Below, one piece after another: positions 10,101 through 21,879 of a stretch of DNA of 45,139 bases; the first letter of the stretch is position 1, and every line of letters begins with the position of its first letter. The position numbers were made by a program, and so were the translations under genes. This stretch comes from Welwitschia mirabilis (Eukaryota; Gnetophyta; Gnetopsida; Welwitschiales), in contig JBOZIK010000001.1 in NCBI GenBank assembly GCA_051453625.1, forward strand, positions 251,533,668 to 251,578,806, given 5' to 3'. The notes under the pieces are model-generated. The model did not search any database, was not told where the DNA came from, and was given only the letters and a program-made list of their open reading frames with translations.

Positions 10101-13029
10101 TACAAACATACTTTAGTAATGTAACATTACATGATTGAAGATATTCTATTATGGAGTTCTAAGTTTGAGTTCTTGTAATACATGAATTTTTACTTAACTA
10201 ATAAAATTTCAGAGTTGATTTTATTTCTCTCTTAAATTTTCATTAATTATATTAATTGATATCATCTTTAATTACCATCATATCGGAGGGATGACTAACA
10301 TGATACCTAGGATCAACCATTACATAATATTAAGGGGAAAAAAAGAAAAATAAAAAATAACACATAATTTTAGGTCTTTTAGGCAATATTCAATCATACT
10401 GAAACATTTGAATGAAATTCAAGAAATAAGTTTTTGCATCCATGTTCACATGTAAAGTTTAGGAACCTCAAATTTAGGGTTCCTAAATTAAGGCCTAAGT
10501 TGAAACACCTTTATCCAAAAATAAAAAGGGTACTTAAATTTTTTTCATATATCTAACATAATTATATTAATGATAATAGTGGTAATAAGCTAGGAATAAC
10601 TTTGTAATGCATACTTGTGATAGAGTAATATTGGGATGGGTGATCTTAAAGAAGAGTTTTAGTCAGTTTGTGAAGTTTATTATTTTAAAGTTGAAATAAA
10701 TGTGTTTATCATTTATAAAGGGATATTGCATTTGGATATATCAATAACATGATATTAGTCATATATAATTAAATATGGCTTCTCAAAAGGTGATATTGAT
10801 TCTTAAAATTTATGAGTCCATAACTCAAACAATTTAGATCTCATCCATCTTGAAAAAGTACTAGTACCCAAAAACTCCCAAAAATGAAAAGGTATGAAGT
10901 TAAAGTATTCTAGATTAGTGAAAATTCTTCAAGCGGAATTAAACATGATAAAAGAGGATGGAGTCTTCCTTTTCATCTATCTAAATTAAATTTTAGAAAT
11001 AGTAATTAGCTAATAATGTTAAATAACTTAAAGAAAATGTTGGTGTCCTTTAAATTATGACAAATGATATAATTTTCTTATCTTGATATCCAAACATAAA
11101 TATATATACAAAGGATAACTAGAGAAGAATAATTATTTGAGACATCCATAACAAGTAATATCCTTAAGTTTAAGTGCATTATATGCAAATAAAGTTTAAT
11201 TTTAGAGAATCATTGATGAAATTCTAACATCTTTCATTTTTTTGGTTATAAATGAACATCATCACAATATGATGTAAGATACATTTAAAGTAATCTTTAT
11301 TAAAATATTAGATATGAAGTTTATATATTTATTAAAAAAAAGTAGTATTCAAACAAATTAGGAAAACGTGTTGAAAGTTGTAAATAAGCTAGACTTAAGG
11401 ATATTTTTTATAGAAACTACAAGTATGTTTCTTAAGAATTTCTCCTCAAGAGTAATTAAGTTATACTTTCGTAGTTACATTAATCATAACATTATCAATA
11501 AATAACATGTTAAAGGCCATGGATTTTAAAAGCTAAGTAAAATACTAATCGATATTAATAACTAGCATGATGCTTATACATGAAGTAATAATACTATCGA
11601 TACTTAAAGGGATGAAGTACAATATAGTAGAAATAGTAAAAAGTAAGCTAAAAAAAATATGGTAATTATACATGAGGTGATAATAATGCTAGTACTATAA
11701 GTTATGAAGAATAATACATTAGCAGCAACATAAAGTAATACTAAAGGAACAATTAAGATAAAGAATATAAAAATGCCATTTAAGATAGATGGAACTGCGA
11801 GAAAAAAAGGAATGAAGAGAGCTTGAATAAACTAGGATGAAAAGAAAGTGTTATTGTAAAATATTTGATAAGAAGAGATACATTTGATCATCTAAAAAAA
11901 GAAAAGAAAGAATATGAAAGGAAAAAAACTTAAGCACATTAACTGGAAGAAATGAGGTAAAGGTCTACTTTTAATAGTGATAGTAAAAATGAATTTATGT
12001 CCCTTATGAGTATGATAGACAAGACTTCCAAGTAAAATTTTAAAATCTAATTACTCTGCAGAGGCTAATCTTATTATAATTACATAGACTCTATGATAAT
12101 AGATGATCCCAATTATTAATTATTATAAATTAGAGCTCCTTAATATATAAATATTTGTTTTCATAGTATAGTATGAATGGTATATAAGATTAAACAATTA
12201 GTAATGCAACTTGGGTGGATGATAATTCAACCTTTAGATAAAGGCAAATAGCTCAAATTAAGAGATACTTGGACATCCTTGGTACTATGACTTGACTTCT
12301 ATTATCATTTGTAGTTTTTTAATGATTTTCCCTACTTGTCAAGGTAGACTAAACAATTTTAAATAAAGAAATTAGGGTGTTCTATTATAGTATAATTGAT
12401 CCTAACTATTGTTCTCTCACAAGGATTACACAGGTACTTCAAACTTATAAGAATTAATTAAACATTTCAATTATAAGTTTGAGCAGAAACGTGTTTGAAA
12501 GGTGTTTAAAGAATAAATTCAACATAGTAAACATATCCTTTTGGGAATTATAAATCATTGTTCATAAGATAGTATCTCAAATAAATCCTATCCAAAAAAA
12601 AAAATATTATGATAATTATAACTTAGATTTGTACATAAGAAATAAATTATTCACTATAGATTCTAAATGTCACAACGGTACAAGTGTTAGAAGTGTTATG
12701 TATTACAATAAAATGTGGTCATCCTAGTATAACATGAAATATATCATAAACTTATATATTAATCATATAAACCATAATAAAGAATTAAAATAGATCCAAT
12801 AAAGAAGTATAAAAGAATGTTTGTCATAAACTATTTCATAACTAGTACTCTTAATTGAATCAATAATAGAAAGATAAAGCATATCTACTCACATATCAAA
12901 GTGTATTTACTAATGATGCAAATACTATAAAAAATAACAAATCATCATGGATTAAGTACTATACCTTATAAGATAGATGCCTTATGGATCAATCATTTCC
13001 TCATACCCAAAGAGGGATAAGAGAGGCTT
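10101..13029. other. Unassigned AT-rich stretch
   Basis: No coding sequence, LTR or terminal inverted repeat recognised apart from the inverted repeat at 10458-10487. Its upstream position relative to LINE A means LINE ORF1 might once have been here, but I found no DUF4283 or zinc-knuckle motif. Two loosely similar blocks (tacatgaagtaataatact near 11578 and tacatgaggtgataataatg near 11669) suggest an old internal duplication. Confidence 0.4.
10458..10487. repeat. Perfect inverted repeat, 10-bp arms
   Basis: TTTAGGAACC (10458-10467) and GGTTCCTAAA (10478-10487) are exact reverse complements separated by 10 bases, so this can fold as a hairpin. There is no U-tract or gene context to call it a terminator. 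It could be a chance palindrome or the end of a small foldback element. Confidence 0.8.
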
Positions 13030-13334
13030 TGTGATGTCCTAAATCTACATTCAAAATCTATATCTAGAATGATTTTCTAGAAAGCATAATAAACTATGAT
13101 CACTCTAGATGTTATTGAAATTAATAACTCATAACTTGAGATTAAATCACTACTGGAAAAACAACAAGGCATATTTATAATTATATTCCTGAAATAATCT
13201 TATATAAAGGGAAATAGAATTTCTAAACATTCATAATCTTTTCATACAACAAGTAAACACACTGTGTAAGTAGCTTATAAAACAACTTTTATTGCCAAAT
13301 ATAAGCTTGAGAAAAATAACTAGATAAACTATCA
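13030..13334 (-). repeat. 305-bp LTR copy 1
   Basis: Matches 38612-38916 along its whole length with the same 305-bp span: shared blocks include taaatctacat, ctagaaagcataataaact, ttataattatattc, aatcttatataaagggaaa, tttctaaacattcataat and aactagataaactatc. On the minus strand it starts TGATAGTTTATC and ends CACA, as an LTR should. No PBS or PPT is seen beside this copy and no flanking duplication (ggctt left, ataaa right), so it could be a solo LTR, a 3' LTR or a truncated copy. Confidence 0.75.
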
Positions 13335-13602
13335 ATAAATATGCATAAGTCTTTAGGACACACATGATTTTTTCATTATTATTCATGCAACAAAATGTGA
13401 AAACATCTAGATGATACCTAGTTTGCTTTCAACCATTGGGTCTTTTCAACATCATCCTTTGTAGTGGTTTGTGCACATGCAAGTATGGTATGAGAACTAT
13501 AACCTTCATAATTCCAATATCATCAACAACAAGGAATATGCAGGTATAGGATTCCCAAGCACAAGGTGAGGAATTATAAGAATATGCAAGATCTATAGTT
13601 AG

Positions 13603-13685
13603 AATAATCCAAGAATGCACTGCTAAAATAATTTAAGAATGTACTACCAAAATAATCTAAAAATGCATTCCTAAAATAATCCAAG
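13603..13685. repeat. 24-bp tandem repeat, about 3.5 copies
   Basis: Units start at 13603, 13627, 13651 and 13675 and follow the pattern aataatYYaagaatgYaYt...aa. Copies differ mostly by C/T and G/A changes. The array overlaps the start of a 63-codon minus-strand open frame (13429-13620) that is unlikely to be a gene. Confidence 0.9.
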
Positions 13686-14102
13686 ATATGACCAAGACCT
13701 AATTTTCATATTATTTTCATTACTATTATTCCACAAAAATTTAGTTAATCTAGTTACATAAAACTAAAAGGGATAAAATGGTAAATTGAGTCATATTTTT
13801 CCTTTTCTTTTTAGAAGTTTGATCCCATGGCCTTAGGATTTACATTGTATCACTCCCTAAAGTCTAAACAACTAGTTACCCTAGCATATTAAAATCTAGA
13901 TCAATGGTTAGTTATAAAAGAATCTCAAGATGACTTACAAAGGGCTAATTATAGGACTTGGTAAAAAATAGTTAACAACAAAAAGAAAATGTAAGAAGAC
14001 GTTGGAACCATACAAGAAATAAAGAAATATCCTACAATCACAAAAGATGATAAATTTAATTAAAATCATTAAAAGATATAAGAATTTAATTAAGAACATG
14101 CC

Positions 14103-14158
14103 AGATTCAAGAATAAAATAGGACCATACAAGATTCAAGAATAAAATAGAACAATACA
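14103..14158. repeat. 28-bp tandem repeat, 2 copies
   Basis: agattcaagaataaaatag followed by R-accataca / aacaataca: unit 1 is 14103-14130, unit 2 is 14131-14158. It is flanked by further A-rich simple sequence. Confidence 0.9.
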
Positions 14159-15755
14159 ATAAATAAAGAGAATACACTAGAACCATACCTAAAATGGGAT
14201 GTAAGAATTATGAACTTTTGAAGACTTAAAAAATTTTAAGAATTCCAAGGCTTCAATGTTTTCAAAGGTCCAAGTTTTGAAATTTCCAAGATCCGATAAT
14301 AAAATATTTTTTAAAATTATGCAAATAATAGAAGAAAAGAGTTCTATTTATAGTAAGAGGATATAGGGATATGAAGATACATGAGGATATAAAGAAACAC
14401 TATCATGAAAAGAAGATGGTAAAAATTCCATAATCCTTAATCATTACCTTGCCTAAACATTGGGTGCATTTTTAATTATAATAATAAATAACTAAATAAT
14501 ACTTGAAAAAGAACCAATTTCCCTAATGAGTACATATTAATCATTATCAAACGAAAGTGCAATGTTATGATTATGAAAGTTACGTTAGCGTGCACTAAAT
14601 ATTAAAATAAACTAACATAATTATAGCTATCAAAGAATATTTTATTAGCATTAAACTACTAAAATATTCTAATCATGGTATTTTAAATGCAATAGTTACC
14701 AAAATAAAATAAAATAATAATTAGTATAGCCACTAATTCAAATACTAGAAGATTGTAATTAAATAACCAAGGAATTACTACAAAAATAATATTATTAATT
14801 ATGATGGTTACAAGAAAATAAAGCACTTAAAATAATAATCGCAGCATAACAAAGTTTCACAAATTAATTACATCTCAAATAATAAGATAATAAATAGAGA
14901 ATAAATAAGGAATCTAGCAATTAAATTAGCTTAGTAAACCCCATAACAATAAGGTTATTTTAATTAGTTTTTACTTAACTATTTGAACTAAATCTTTAGA
15001 TCTTTAAAACTTTGGACGTGTATTTCTCCATCCTTAAAAAGTTTTGTCCTCGAAAACTTAAGTAAGAAAGCTTAGTTCTTTACTATAATACATCTATTTT
15101 ATATTACCAAGTAGCTTTTACTTCTGTCTCTTCTAATCATTATACTTGATAAAGTTGAATTTATCTTCCTTAGGTTGCAACTTTTGTTGATTTAAAATTT
15201 TAATTGGTCAAACCTCAAATGTATAGTTTAGTTGAATATCCACTTCTTAACTACCTAACTATGAATATCAAATTTCTATCTTTAGAACTTAATGCAAAAC
15301 CCATATCTAAAGAACTTCAAAATGATTTGCTATAAAAACTCATTTAAAATGATAAAATTTTTTTTATCAAACAAACCTTCATTTAATGCAACATAAATGG
15401 TTGAATAAGTTTAGGATGTTTTCCACAGGATTGCTAGTCAGTGGTAACACTAATCATCTCTTTTGTCTGAAATGATTGAGCCTCTAGAAATTCTATTCTT
15501 ACTCTACCATTTACCTTGACTTCATGGCATATGATTTAAAAGTTGTATAATATATGTTTATCAATTTTAAAATCCACAAAAACTCCTTTGTTATACATGA
15601 CCTTTTAACCTTTCCCATTTTCTAAGGTCATAATGATTACTTGATTAGGGAAAATGTTATCAACTAGCATATCTCTCATGAAAGGTTAGATAAGAACTAC
15701 ATAATTGCTTTTAAAAATAATTTCTAAGAACACAGTTGAATATACTAATAAATGA
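14159..15755. other. Unassigned; possible minus-strand decayed coding 14.9-15.7 kb
   Basis: Minus-strand translation of about 15380-15700 stays open for long stretches and gives phrases such as VDNIFPNQVIIMTLENGKG, MYNKGVFVDFKIDKHILYNF and EVKVNGRVRIEFLEAQSF, interrupted by stops. I do not recognise the family. The composition is protein-like rather than random. It could be part of a retrotransposon polyprotein or a captured host gene. It adjoins the direct repeat at 15756-15988. Confidence 0.35.
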
Positions 15756-15988
15756 TTGAAAAACATTTAAATTCACAAGTTAAAATATCTCAATGATCTC
15801 CTCACTTTGATCAAAATTAGAATAAACATGGTCTATTAAATACAAATATGTAAAATCAAATATTGCAAGAAAATAATATCTTACTCTAAATTGTAACACT
15901 CACCTCTAAAGTTGTTATGTAGAAATTCTTTAGGCTTGATCTCATAAATTGTAAGTCTCTTTCACTCTACACTCCTTTGCTGGATGCT
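15756..15988. repeat. 233-bp direct repeat, copy 1
   Basis: Same-orientation match to 19621-19853 over the same 233-bp length; shared blocks are ttgaaaa, aaaatatct-aatgaYct, tctcataaattgtaa and tctacactcctttg. Similarity stops at the word gct at the right end of both copies. Unlike an LTR pair, neither copy has clear TG...CA ends. Confidence 0.8.
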
Positions 15989-16979
15989 TCTTTCAATCCC
16001 TCTCCAACACTTCTGTTTGTATAAAGGTTAATATATACAATATAACACTAATGACTTAAAGAAGAATTATATTATGATATGTTTCTAATGAAGAATATGA
16101 TATATTATTAGCCAATATTATGATATTATTATAACATATTTTGAGTTATTATGAGTTAAATTTGTGATACAAGTTAATTAAGAGAGAGATATGCTACAAA
16201 GAAAAAAGCAGTTACAATAACTAGATAGGTGGCAATAAGAAAAGAGTAACAAATGTTATTCTACTACACCTTTAAATGGGCACATAATAGAAGGCAGAAG
16301 GATATTTTTTAGGAGTTATGGAGAAAATTTGAAAAGCACATTCAAGAAAAGAGATCATAAGAGAAAGATTTGTAAAGCAATTTTCTAAATATCAAATGCT
16401 TGTTGTGGAAACATAGGTAGGAGTTAATCTTTGTGCTTTCTTATCAAAGTAATACAAGCTATGTTATTATGAAACAAATCTTGTTTTGTTGGAGTATGTG
16501 ATTTGAAAGAGTTGCATGCTATTCTTTCTTGCTCTTAATATTGATGATAGCTAAAGTTTTTATTAAGATAGTATGCCAATTAGAAATAATGGATGCATGT
16601 TATGTGGCTATGCTTCTTCTATTTAAATTATTTCATTTTACCCACATTTTGTAAGTTATTGTCTATAAGTAGAATCCTATTAGAACATCTTTTTGCTAGG
16701 AATAAATATTCTTGAAAAAGTTCGTATGCTGATTTAAAGTGTTTATTATGAGTCAAAAGTAGAAAGAAAGAAATTCCCTTATAAAAAAAAGTTCTAATGA
16801 TTTAAGTCTGTGCATAGTTATGGTAGTTTATGCTGTATGATTTTTCTAATATTTTATTTTCTTTTGAGTAGTTCATTGAATATAGTTAACTATTTTATAG
16901 TATTTTTAAATATATTTCAAGCTTATCATTTTGAAACTAGAATAAGGGACTTTTAGTAATCAAAAACAATGAAGGCCTT
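15989..16979 (+). other. Probable 5' flank or leader of plus-strand gypsy remnant
   Basis: No coding sequence. AT-rich with repeated gatat/attat words at 16070-16180. An LTR or PBS of the plus-strand gypsy element should lie here, but I could not find a TGG-starting PBS. Confidence 0.3.
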
Positions 16980-19520
16980 TTTGAAGAAAGACAACCATGG
17001 ATGATGGAGGGTTGTAAAAGGGTGACATGTCCAAAACCCTGAAAAATACAAGTTAGATCAACATATGAATGATACAGTAGTAACAAAACTTAAATCCTAT
17101 GACTTCATGAAGGATATGAAAACACTTAAAGAGGGTCAAATATAATTACAATAGAAGATAGATCTATTAATACAAAATCAAAGATAGAAAGAAAAAGCAC
17201 AAGGACCTGAAGGGTTATATTAGGATGAAAAAGAAGTAGTTGATTTTATCCCTTTGTGTATTGATTAATATACATCTCACACACCTGATCTTATAGATCT
17301 CATAGTCATGGATACCCCTGATAAGATAAGAAATATAAATACTACTAATATCCCAACTTTTGAATGAAGAAAAAATAAAGAACATATGCTACATTTGAGT
17401 CTTTTTGATTGTTTTTACAAAGCCAACTACTTGAAAATCAATTCCAACTTCTTAAGATATTTTCTCTCTTTTTTTTTTTCAAGGGATTTGCCCAGTTATG
17501 GTTTTATAGATTTTCCAACTATACTTTTAAATGTGAAAGACTATAAAAGAAGCATTTTTAAATAAATATCAATCTGTTCGAGTCATTGATGATTTAAGGA
17601 ATTAAATCCTAAATGTCAAATAAAAAGAGCATAAGAAATTTAATGATTTCATGGATATATTGGATTTTATTAGAAATATGTCCAAACCATGGGATAACCT
17701 TGACAGAATGAGTGAGAGCCTATTAAGAGGTCTTTAAAGTGATTCTTTGGAAAGACTAGACATTCTTTATGGGGGTAGCATCAAGAATGGTAGCACTTAA
17801 GAAATCAAAACCAGTATAGACAAATTATATAAGATGAGTTAAGGATGATCTTAAAATAAGGAAAAAGGAAAAAGGAAGCTTAAAAGAGTTATAATAAAAA
17901 AATAAATAGAGACTAAGCATGCTGATATATTAGAAGAAACTAATAAAAGGATAGAGGCTCTAACAAATGAGATTAATAGATTAAAATAAGAAGAATAATT
18001 AGAAACCTATGAATACTATAATGAGGAGGTCCACTATTCCACAGAATATCCCTAGATGGCAGATTTTATGGAATGGTTAGATATTAACAAAATTGATTAT
18101 AATCCTAATAATACTAATTCTTAAATTAAAAAAAGCTATATCCTAACTAGAACAAGAAGTGTGAAGGTAAGAAAGAGATAAAAATGCAAAGATTTATGCA
18201 ATCAAAGAGGTATGATTACTTCAAGAATTGAAGAAATACAGAAGGAGAGTCTAGTTATCATCAATACTCAAATAAAGGGGAAAAAAAAAACGTAAAGAAC
18301 CTTCCATACCTACATAACGCTAACCAAATATAACAGAAGCTAGTTTAAAGCTATTCAAACTAGATCAGGAAGAAGTCATCCTTCACCATCTAGGAGAGAG
18401 AAATAAACCAAGAAAAATTAAAATATGACAAAAAATAGTTTAGTAGAAAGGGAAATGAATGAACCTTTAGCATTCCTAATGAGGAGTAAGATAATAGAAA
18501 GTGTTCCTAGAAAGGGATAAAAAGATGTAGAATACCTCATTAGAGCTCTGGAAGATACCTTAGTTACTTTACCTTTAATGAAAATGTTGAAATACCTTCC
18601 ATTATACTAGAAGCAAATTAAGAAGTTGTGTAGTAAAGAGGGGAGTAAGGAAAAAAAAGAGAAAACTAATGAGGAACAATTGGTTAGAAAACAACTAAAA
18701 GATTTTAGGTATCTTAATCCTATACTCGAATACCAATTGTGCATATAATTGTTAAATGTGCTTATAAGATGAAAGCTTTGATAGACCTAGGGATAAGTAT
18801 TAATCTCATTTCTCATGACATATTCAAATAATGTAGAAGCCTCCTTTAGCTTCATATAATGGATAATTCTATGTGATAGATGGTTCTACAGTGAAGTCAG
18901 AGGGAATCATGGAAAGTACTTTTATAGAATAACAAGGGTTTGGACATCTACTAGATTCAATGGTCATGAAGACAAAAGGTAATACTTACCTTATCATACT
19001 AGGAAGCCCTTGGATGATAATTACTAATTCCATATTTATTCCAAGAAGAGGGTAATGAAGATTAGTCTCAGAGATCTACTGCAACAACTCAAAAATATCT
19101 AATGAGGTGGAAATTGAACATTCCTCTATTAATAAAGGAGATAGTGCTAATATGATTCTCATGAAGGAGGCTCAACAATTATTAGTGGAATAATAGGTCA
19201 AAAGAAGGAATTATTCCTTGACTATTGGACTAGCAGAAAAAGAAAAAAAAAGCTTAAGAAACCCCTTCTTGAAGAAGGTTTGAAATACATTGAAATTCAA
19301 GAAAATAGACTTCTAATTATCAATAGGAATTTAACTCATTCTTAAAATAGGAAATTAAGAATAATGTTGGATAAATGAACTAATGCATTTGCTTAGACTC
19401 ATGAAGAAATTTTAAGAATAGACCCTACCACTTACTAACATAAACTCTCTCTCGATATCATACTAAAACTAATGAGAAAACCAGAAAGAAGATGTAATTC
19501 TCATATGTAGGACATAATCA
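16980..19520 (+). pseudogene. Ty3/gypsy gag-protease-RT remnant, plus strand
   Basis: Plus-strand translation of about 17000-18700 is an interrupted gag-like region with a charged, coiled-coil-like segment (ILEETNKRIEALTNEINRLK, near 17930). Next comes MKALIDLGISINLISHDIFK (about 18769-18830), the aspartic protease core with D-x-G, then EGIMESTFIE and LIILGSPWMI (about 18900-19020), resembling the ILGRPWL block after plant retropepsins. FA-stop-THEEILRIDPTTY with KLSLDIILKL (about 19390-19480) matches the FAWxxxDMPGIDPxxxxHxL entry to the reverse transcriptase. It then runs into the gap at 19521. It is on the opposite strand to the Athila-like element next to it. Numerous in-frame stops make it a pseudogene; lineage is not resolved. 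Confidence 0.75.
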
Positions 19521-19620
19521 NNNNNNNNNNNNNNNNNNNNNNNNNNNNNNNNNNNNNNNNNNNNNNNNNNNNNNNNNNNNNNNNNNNNNNNNNNNNNNNN
19601 NNNNNNNNNNNNNNNNNNNN
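19521..19620. other. Assembly gap (100 N)
   Basis: Exactly 100 N, typical of a gap of unknown size. It cuts the plus-strand gypsy RT and joins directly to the second 233-bp repeat, so the true distance and even the join are uncertain. Confidence 0.99.
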
Positions 19621-19853
19621 TTGAAAATCATTCAATTTCATAAGCCAAAATATCTTAATGACCTTCTGGCTTTAATCAAAATCAAAATAAGATTGGACTA
19701 TCAAATCTGAGACTATAAAACCAAATATTGTAACATGATAATCTATTACTCCAAAGTATGACAATCATCTCTAAAGATGTTACGTAGAAACTCCTTAAGC
19801 CTAATCTCATAAATTGTAAATCCCTTCTACTCTACACTCCTTTGTTATGTGCT
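19621..19853. repeat. 233-bp direct repeat, copy 2
   Basis: Diverged copy of 15756-15988 (see there). It begins at the edge of the gap, so the repeat may extend further left. After the match ends the flanks differ completely. Confidence 0.8.
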
Positions 19854-20357
19854 AAAAGGAACTCAAAGAAAATTCATTTAAAAAATGTACTCATGTAATA
19901 TCTTTCTCCTCTTCACATCTCTCTCCCCCCTCCAATTAAAAATCGTACTATGTAATATCTGTCCCTCCCCAATCCCCCACCTCCCTTCTTCCCTTTAATA
20001 CTAATTAAAGTCTTGAATCAATCATAAGAATTAAATAAAATAACATAATAATATTTATATAAACAAGCATATGAGATAAACGTATCTTATAGAGGCTTTA
20101 GAGTAGATGAATATAAAAATACTCTATTTATTCTAAGATAATATCATGACCTTTTATTTTAACAAAAATCTAATGTTTTCATGTGTAAATTAAATACTAA
20201 CATATTAGTACTAACATCTATAAAGTGAACTATAACCTAGTAACATGGTACATGAAGTAAGATCAACATTTTGAGTAGCATTACTTTTTCTTAGCATGGT
20301 ACTGATACTAAAAATTCAAATTAATAAAAAGTACCTTAAAAAATGTTAGTGTTATTA
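19854..20357. other. Flank of Athila-like element, with C-rich tract
   Basis: No genes. Two similar blocks carry gtact-atgtaatatct near 19892 and 19946. Between 19910 and 19993 the plus strand is strongly pyrimidine-rich. Beyond 20000 it is AT-rich without recognised features. Confidence 0.5.
19963..19985 (-). other. G-quadruplex-capable tract on minus strand
   Basis: Plus strand CCC-T-CCCC-AAT-CCCCC-ACCT-CCC, so the minus strand has four runs of at least three G with loops of 4, 3 and 1. A fifth run follows at 19991-19993. This satisfies the canonical G4 pattern and stands out in this AT-rich DNA. A polypurine tract of a lost element is another reading. Confidence 0.7.
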
Positions 20358-20758
20358 TTAGTGACTAAATTACACTTCAAAATTAGTCAATTCTAGAAAT
20401 ATTAGAATTACACTTAGGCTTAGTATAGGGTGATTCAACCAAAATTTGGAGAGCATAAGAAAGCACACAAATCAAGCACATAAATAAGAAAGAATAAATA
20501 ATTTAATTTTAGTCCAATATCTTTTTGGAATTTTATATTTTTTTGTTTGCAAAAAGAAAAATTAACGATTCAATTATTCTAATGATGAAGTGCAAAAATG
20601 GATGAGAAATGAATATGCAACCCTACGAAACCAATTTTTAAGATATTATCATCCAAACTTATTTCTTATGAACTTTATTTGAATTAGAATTAATCTATAT
20701 AACAGCATTAATCAAACATAACAAAGGCCATAAGAGAAATAAGATGAATTAGAGAAGA

Positions 20759-20789
20759 AAGACATTTTATTAAATAAATTAAATGTCTT
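20759..20789 (-). promoter_or_regulatory. LTR hairpin over poly(A) signal (3' LTR)
   Basis: Perfect 9-bp arms AAGACATTT and AAATGTCTT with a 13-base spacer. On the minus strand AATAAA lies at the loop/stem edge. The same 31 bases occur unchanged at 32556-32586 in the other LTR. It lies about 160 bp downstream of the TATA-like box, where the R region and poly(A) signal of an LTR belong. Confidence 0.65.
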
Positions 20790-20946
20790 ATAAAATACTT
20801 CAGCAAAGTAGCAATTTCTCAATGTTAGAAACATAGCGTAATCATCAAGAATGATCTCTCCTATGTTAAAATGGACCTTTAACATCTTGGATGCCTTTGT
20901 TACTAATTCTTTAATGTCAAAAGATAACTAAATGATGTTAAATGGT

Positions 20947-20956
20947 GGTTTATATA
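20947..20956 (-). promoter_or_regulatory. LTR TATA box (3' LTR)
   Basis: Minus strand TATATAAACC. It is preserved at the same place in the other LTR (32744-32753), upstream of the poly(A) hairpin and downstream of the U3 palindromes. The start site would be about 30 bp lower, near 20915. Confidence 0.6.
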
Positions 20957-21185
20957 TTTTTCTTAAGGTGATTATGGGTCTAGAAGGTTGGTATAGGTGA
21001 AGAGGCATTATTAGATGTAAACTAGACTTAATTGACTTAGTTAAGAAGAAGTTATGATACTATCATGTTATGTTATCATTGGGATGATGAGTGGCATAAC
21101 ATCCCTTCATCATCTAATAATAGGCCATCACATCAAGAGATAATTGGGATTTAAATTTGAAGGTTAATGGTTATGTCATCCTTTA

Positions 21186-21303
21186 TGTTATGAAAATGAC
21201 ATCTGAAACAACAGTGCCATGTCAGCCTTGTCAAGTTAGCCTCATCAAGCTAGCCTTGATTGCCTTTGGTTTTATTATCGTGTCCTATGTCATGAGGATG
21301 ACA
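21186..21303. repeat. U3 palindromes TGTCAT-N4-ATGACA (3' LTR)
   Basis: Two copies: 21186-21201 (TGTTAT-gaaa-ATGACA) and 21288-21303 (TGTCAT-gagg-ATGACA, perfect arms). They lie about 230-350 bp upstream of the LTR TATA box. Further copies are in the adjoining internal region and in the other LTR. Confidence 0.75.
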
Positions 21304-21507
21304 GAGGGGATGATAGTTAATTCTTTCTTTTTCTTCCCATCTTCACTCCACTTTTTCCTTGGTTGAATTCCTATCCTTATGAATAAAAATATGGTGATTC
21401 AGATCATAATTGAGTTATCAAATTGCTTTGTGACAANNNNNNNNNNATTCCCTATAAAACATCGCCAATTACACTATTAAAATATGAAAAATTCATATCA
21501 CAAATAG

Positions 21508-21517
21508 CCTTCCACCT
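21508..21517 (-). other. Candidate polypurine tract
   Basis: Minus strand AGGTGGAAGG, five bases from the start of the 3' LTR. Short and followed by CTATT, so only a weak PPT; nothing better lies at this position. Confidence 0.4.
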
Positions 21518-21879
21518 AGCATTTTGTTGGTTCCTCGCCAAACAAAGCAAAAGACTTTGTGATGCTAATTTACTAGGGGAAAAAATCCTTAAAATTTAAT
21601 CAAAAATTAATTTACATGTCTAGAAAGACTAGTAATTTAAGATATAAAAATGCCATCATACAAATAAACTTTACATAAATATCACCTACCAGTCCAAAAA
21701 TAATGTCCTGAGTATAATATCATGGAAGAAGNNNNNNNNNNACTATGTGAAAAGGACTAGAGCTTAACCTTCATGTCAATATCTCTTTTGCCATCTATCT
21801 TCATAGGTGGCTCAATGATAGGTTTTTTAATGTATAGAAAGTAGTGTTAGATGTAATCTCATAGGCTAGATATAATCGC

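Larger units (their letters stand above)
20358..21502 (-). repeat. Athila-like 3' LTR
   Basis: Matches 32146-33321 nearly end to end with the same order of blocks (ctaaattacacttcaaaa, gcttagtatagggtgatt, tagtccaatatctttttgga, aaaaatggatgagaaatga, cattttattaaataaatta, ttccctataaaacat). On the minus strand it starts TGTGATATG. It contains a 10-N gap (21437-21446). By eye roughly nine bases in ten agree in the better blocks, indicating an old insertion; this was not measured. Confidence 0.9.

Noticed and set aside
21157-21366. Plus-strand frame in the LTR (also 32852-33181) as a gene conserved between two loci
   Set aside because: Shared because both are LTR copies of one element; the frame lies antisense in U3 and is not kept at equal length.
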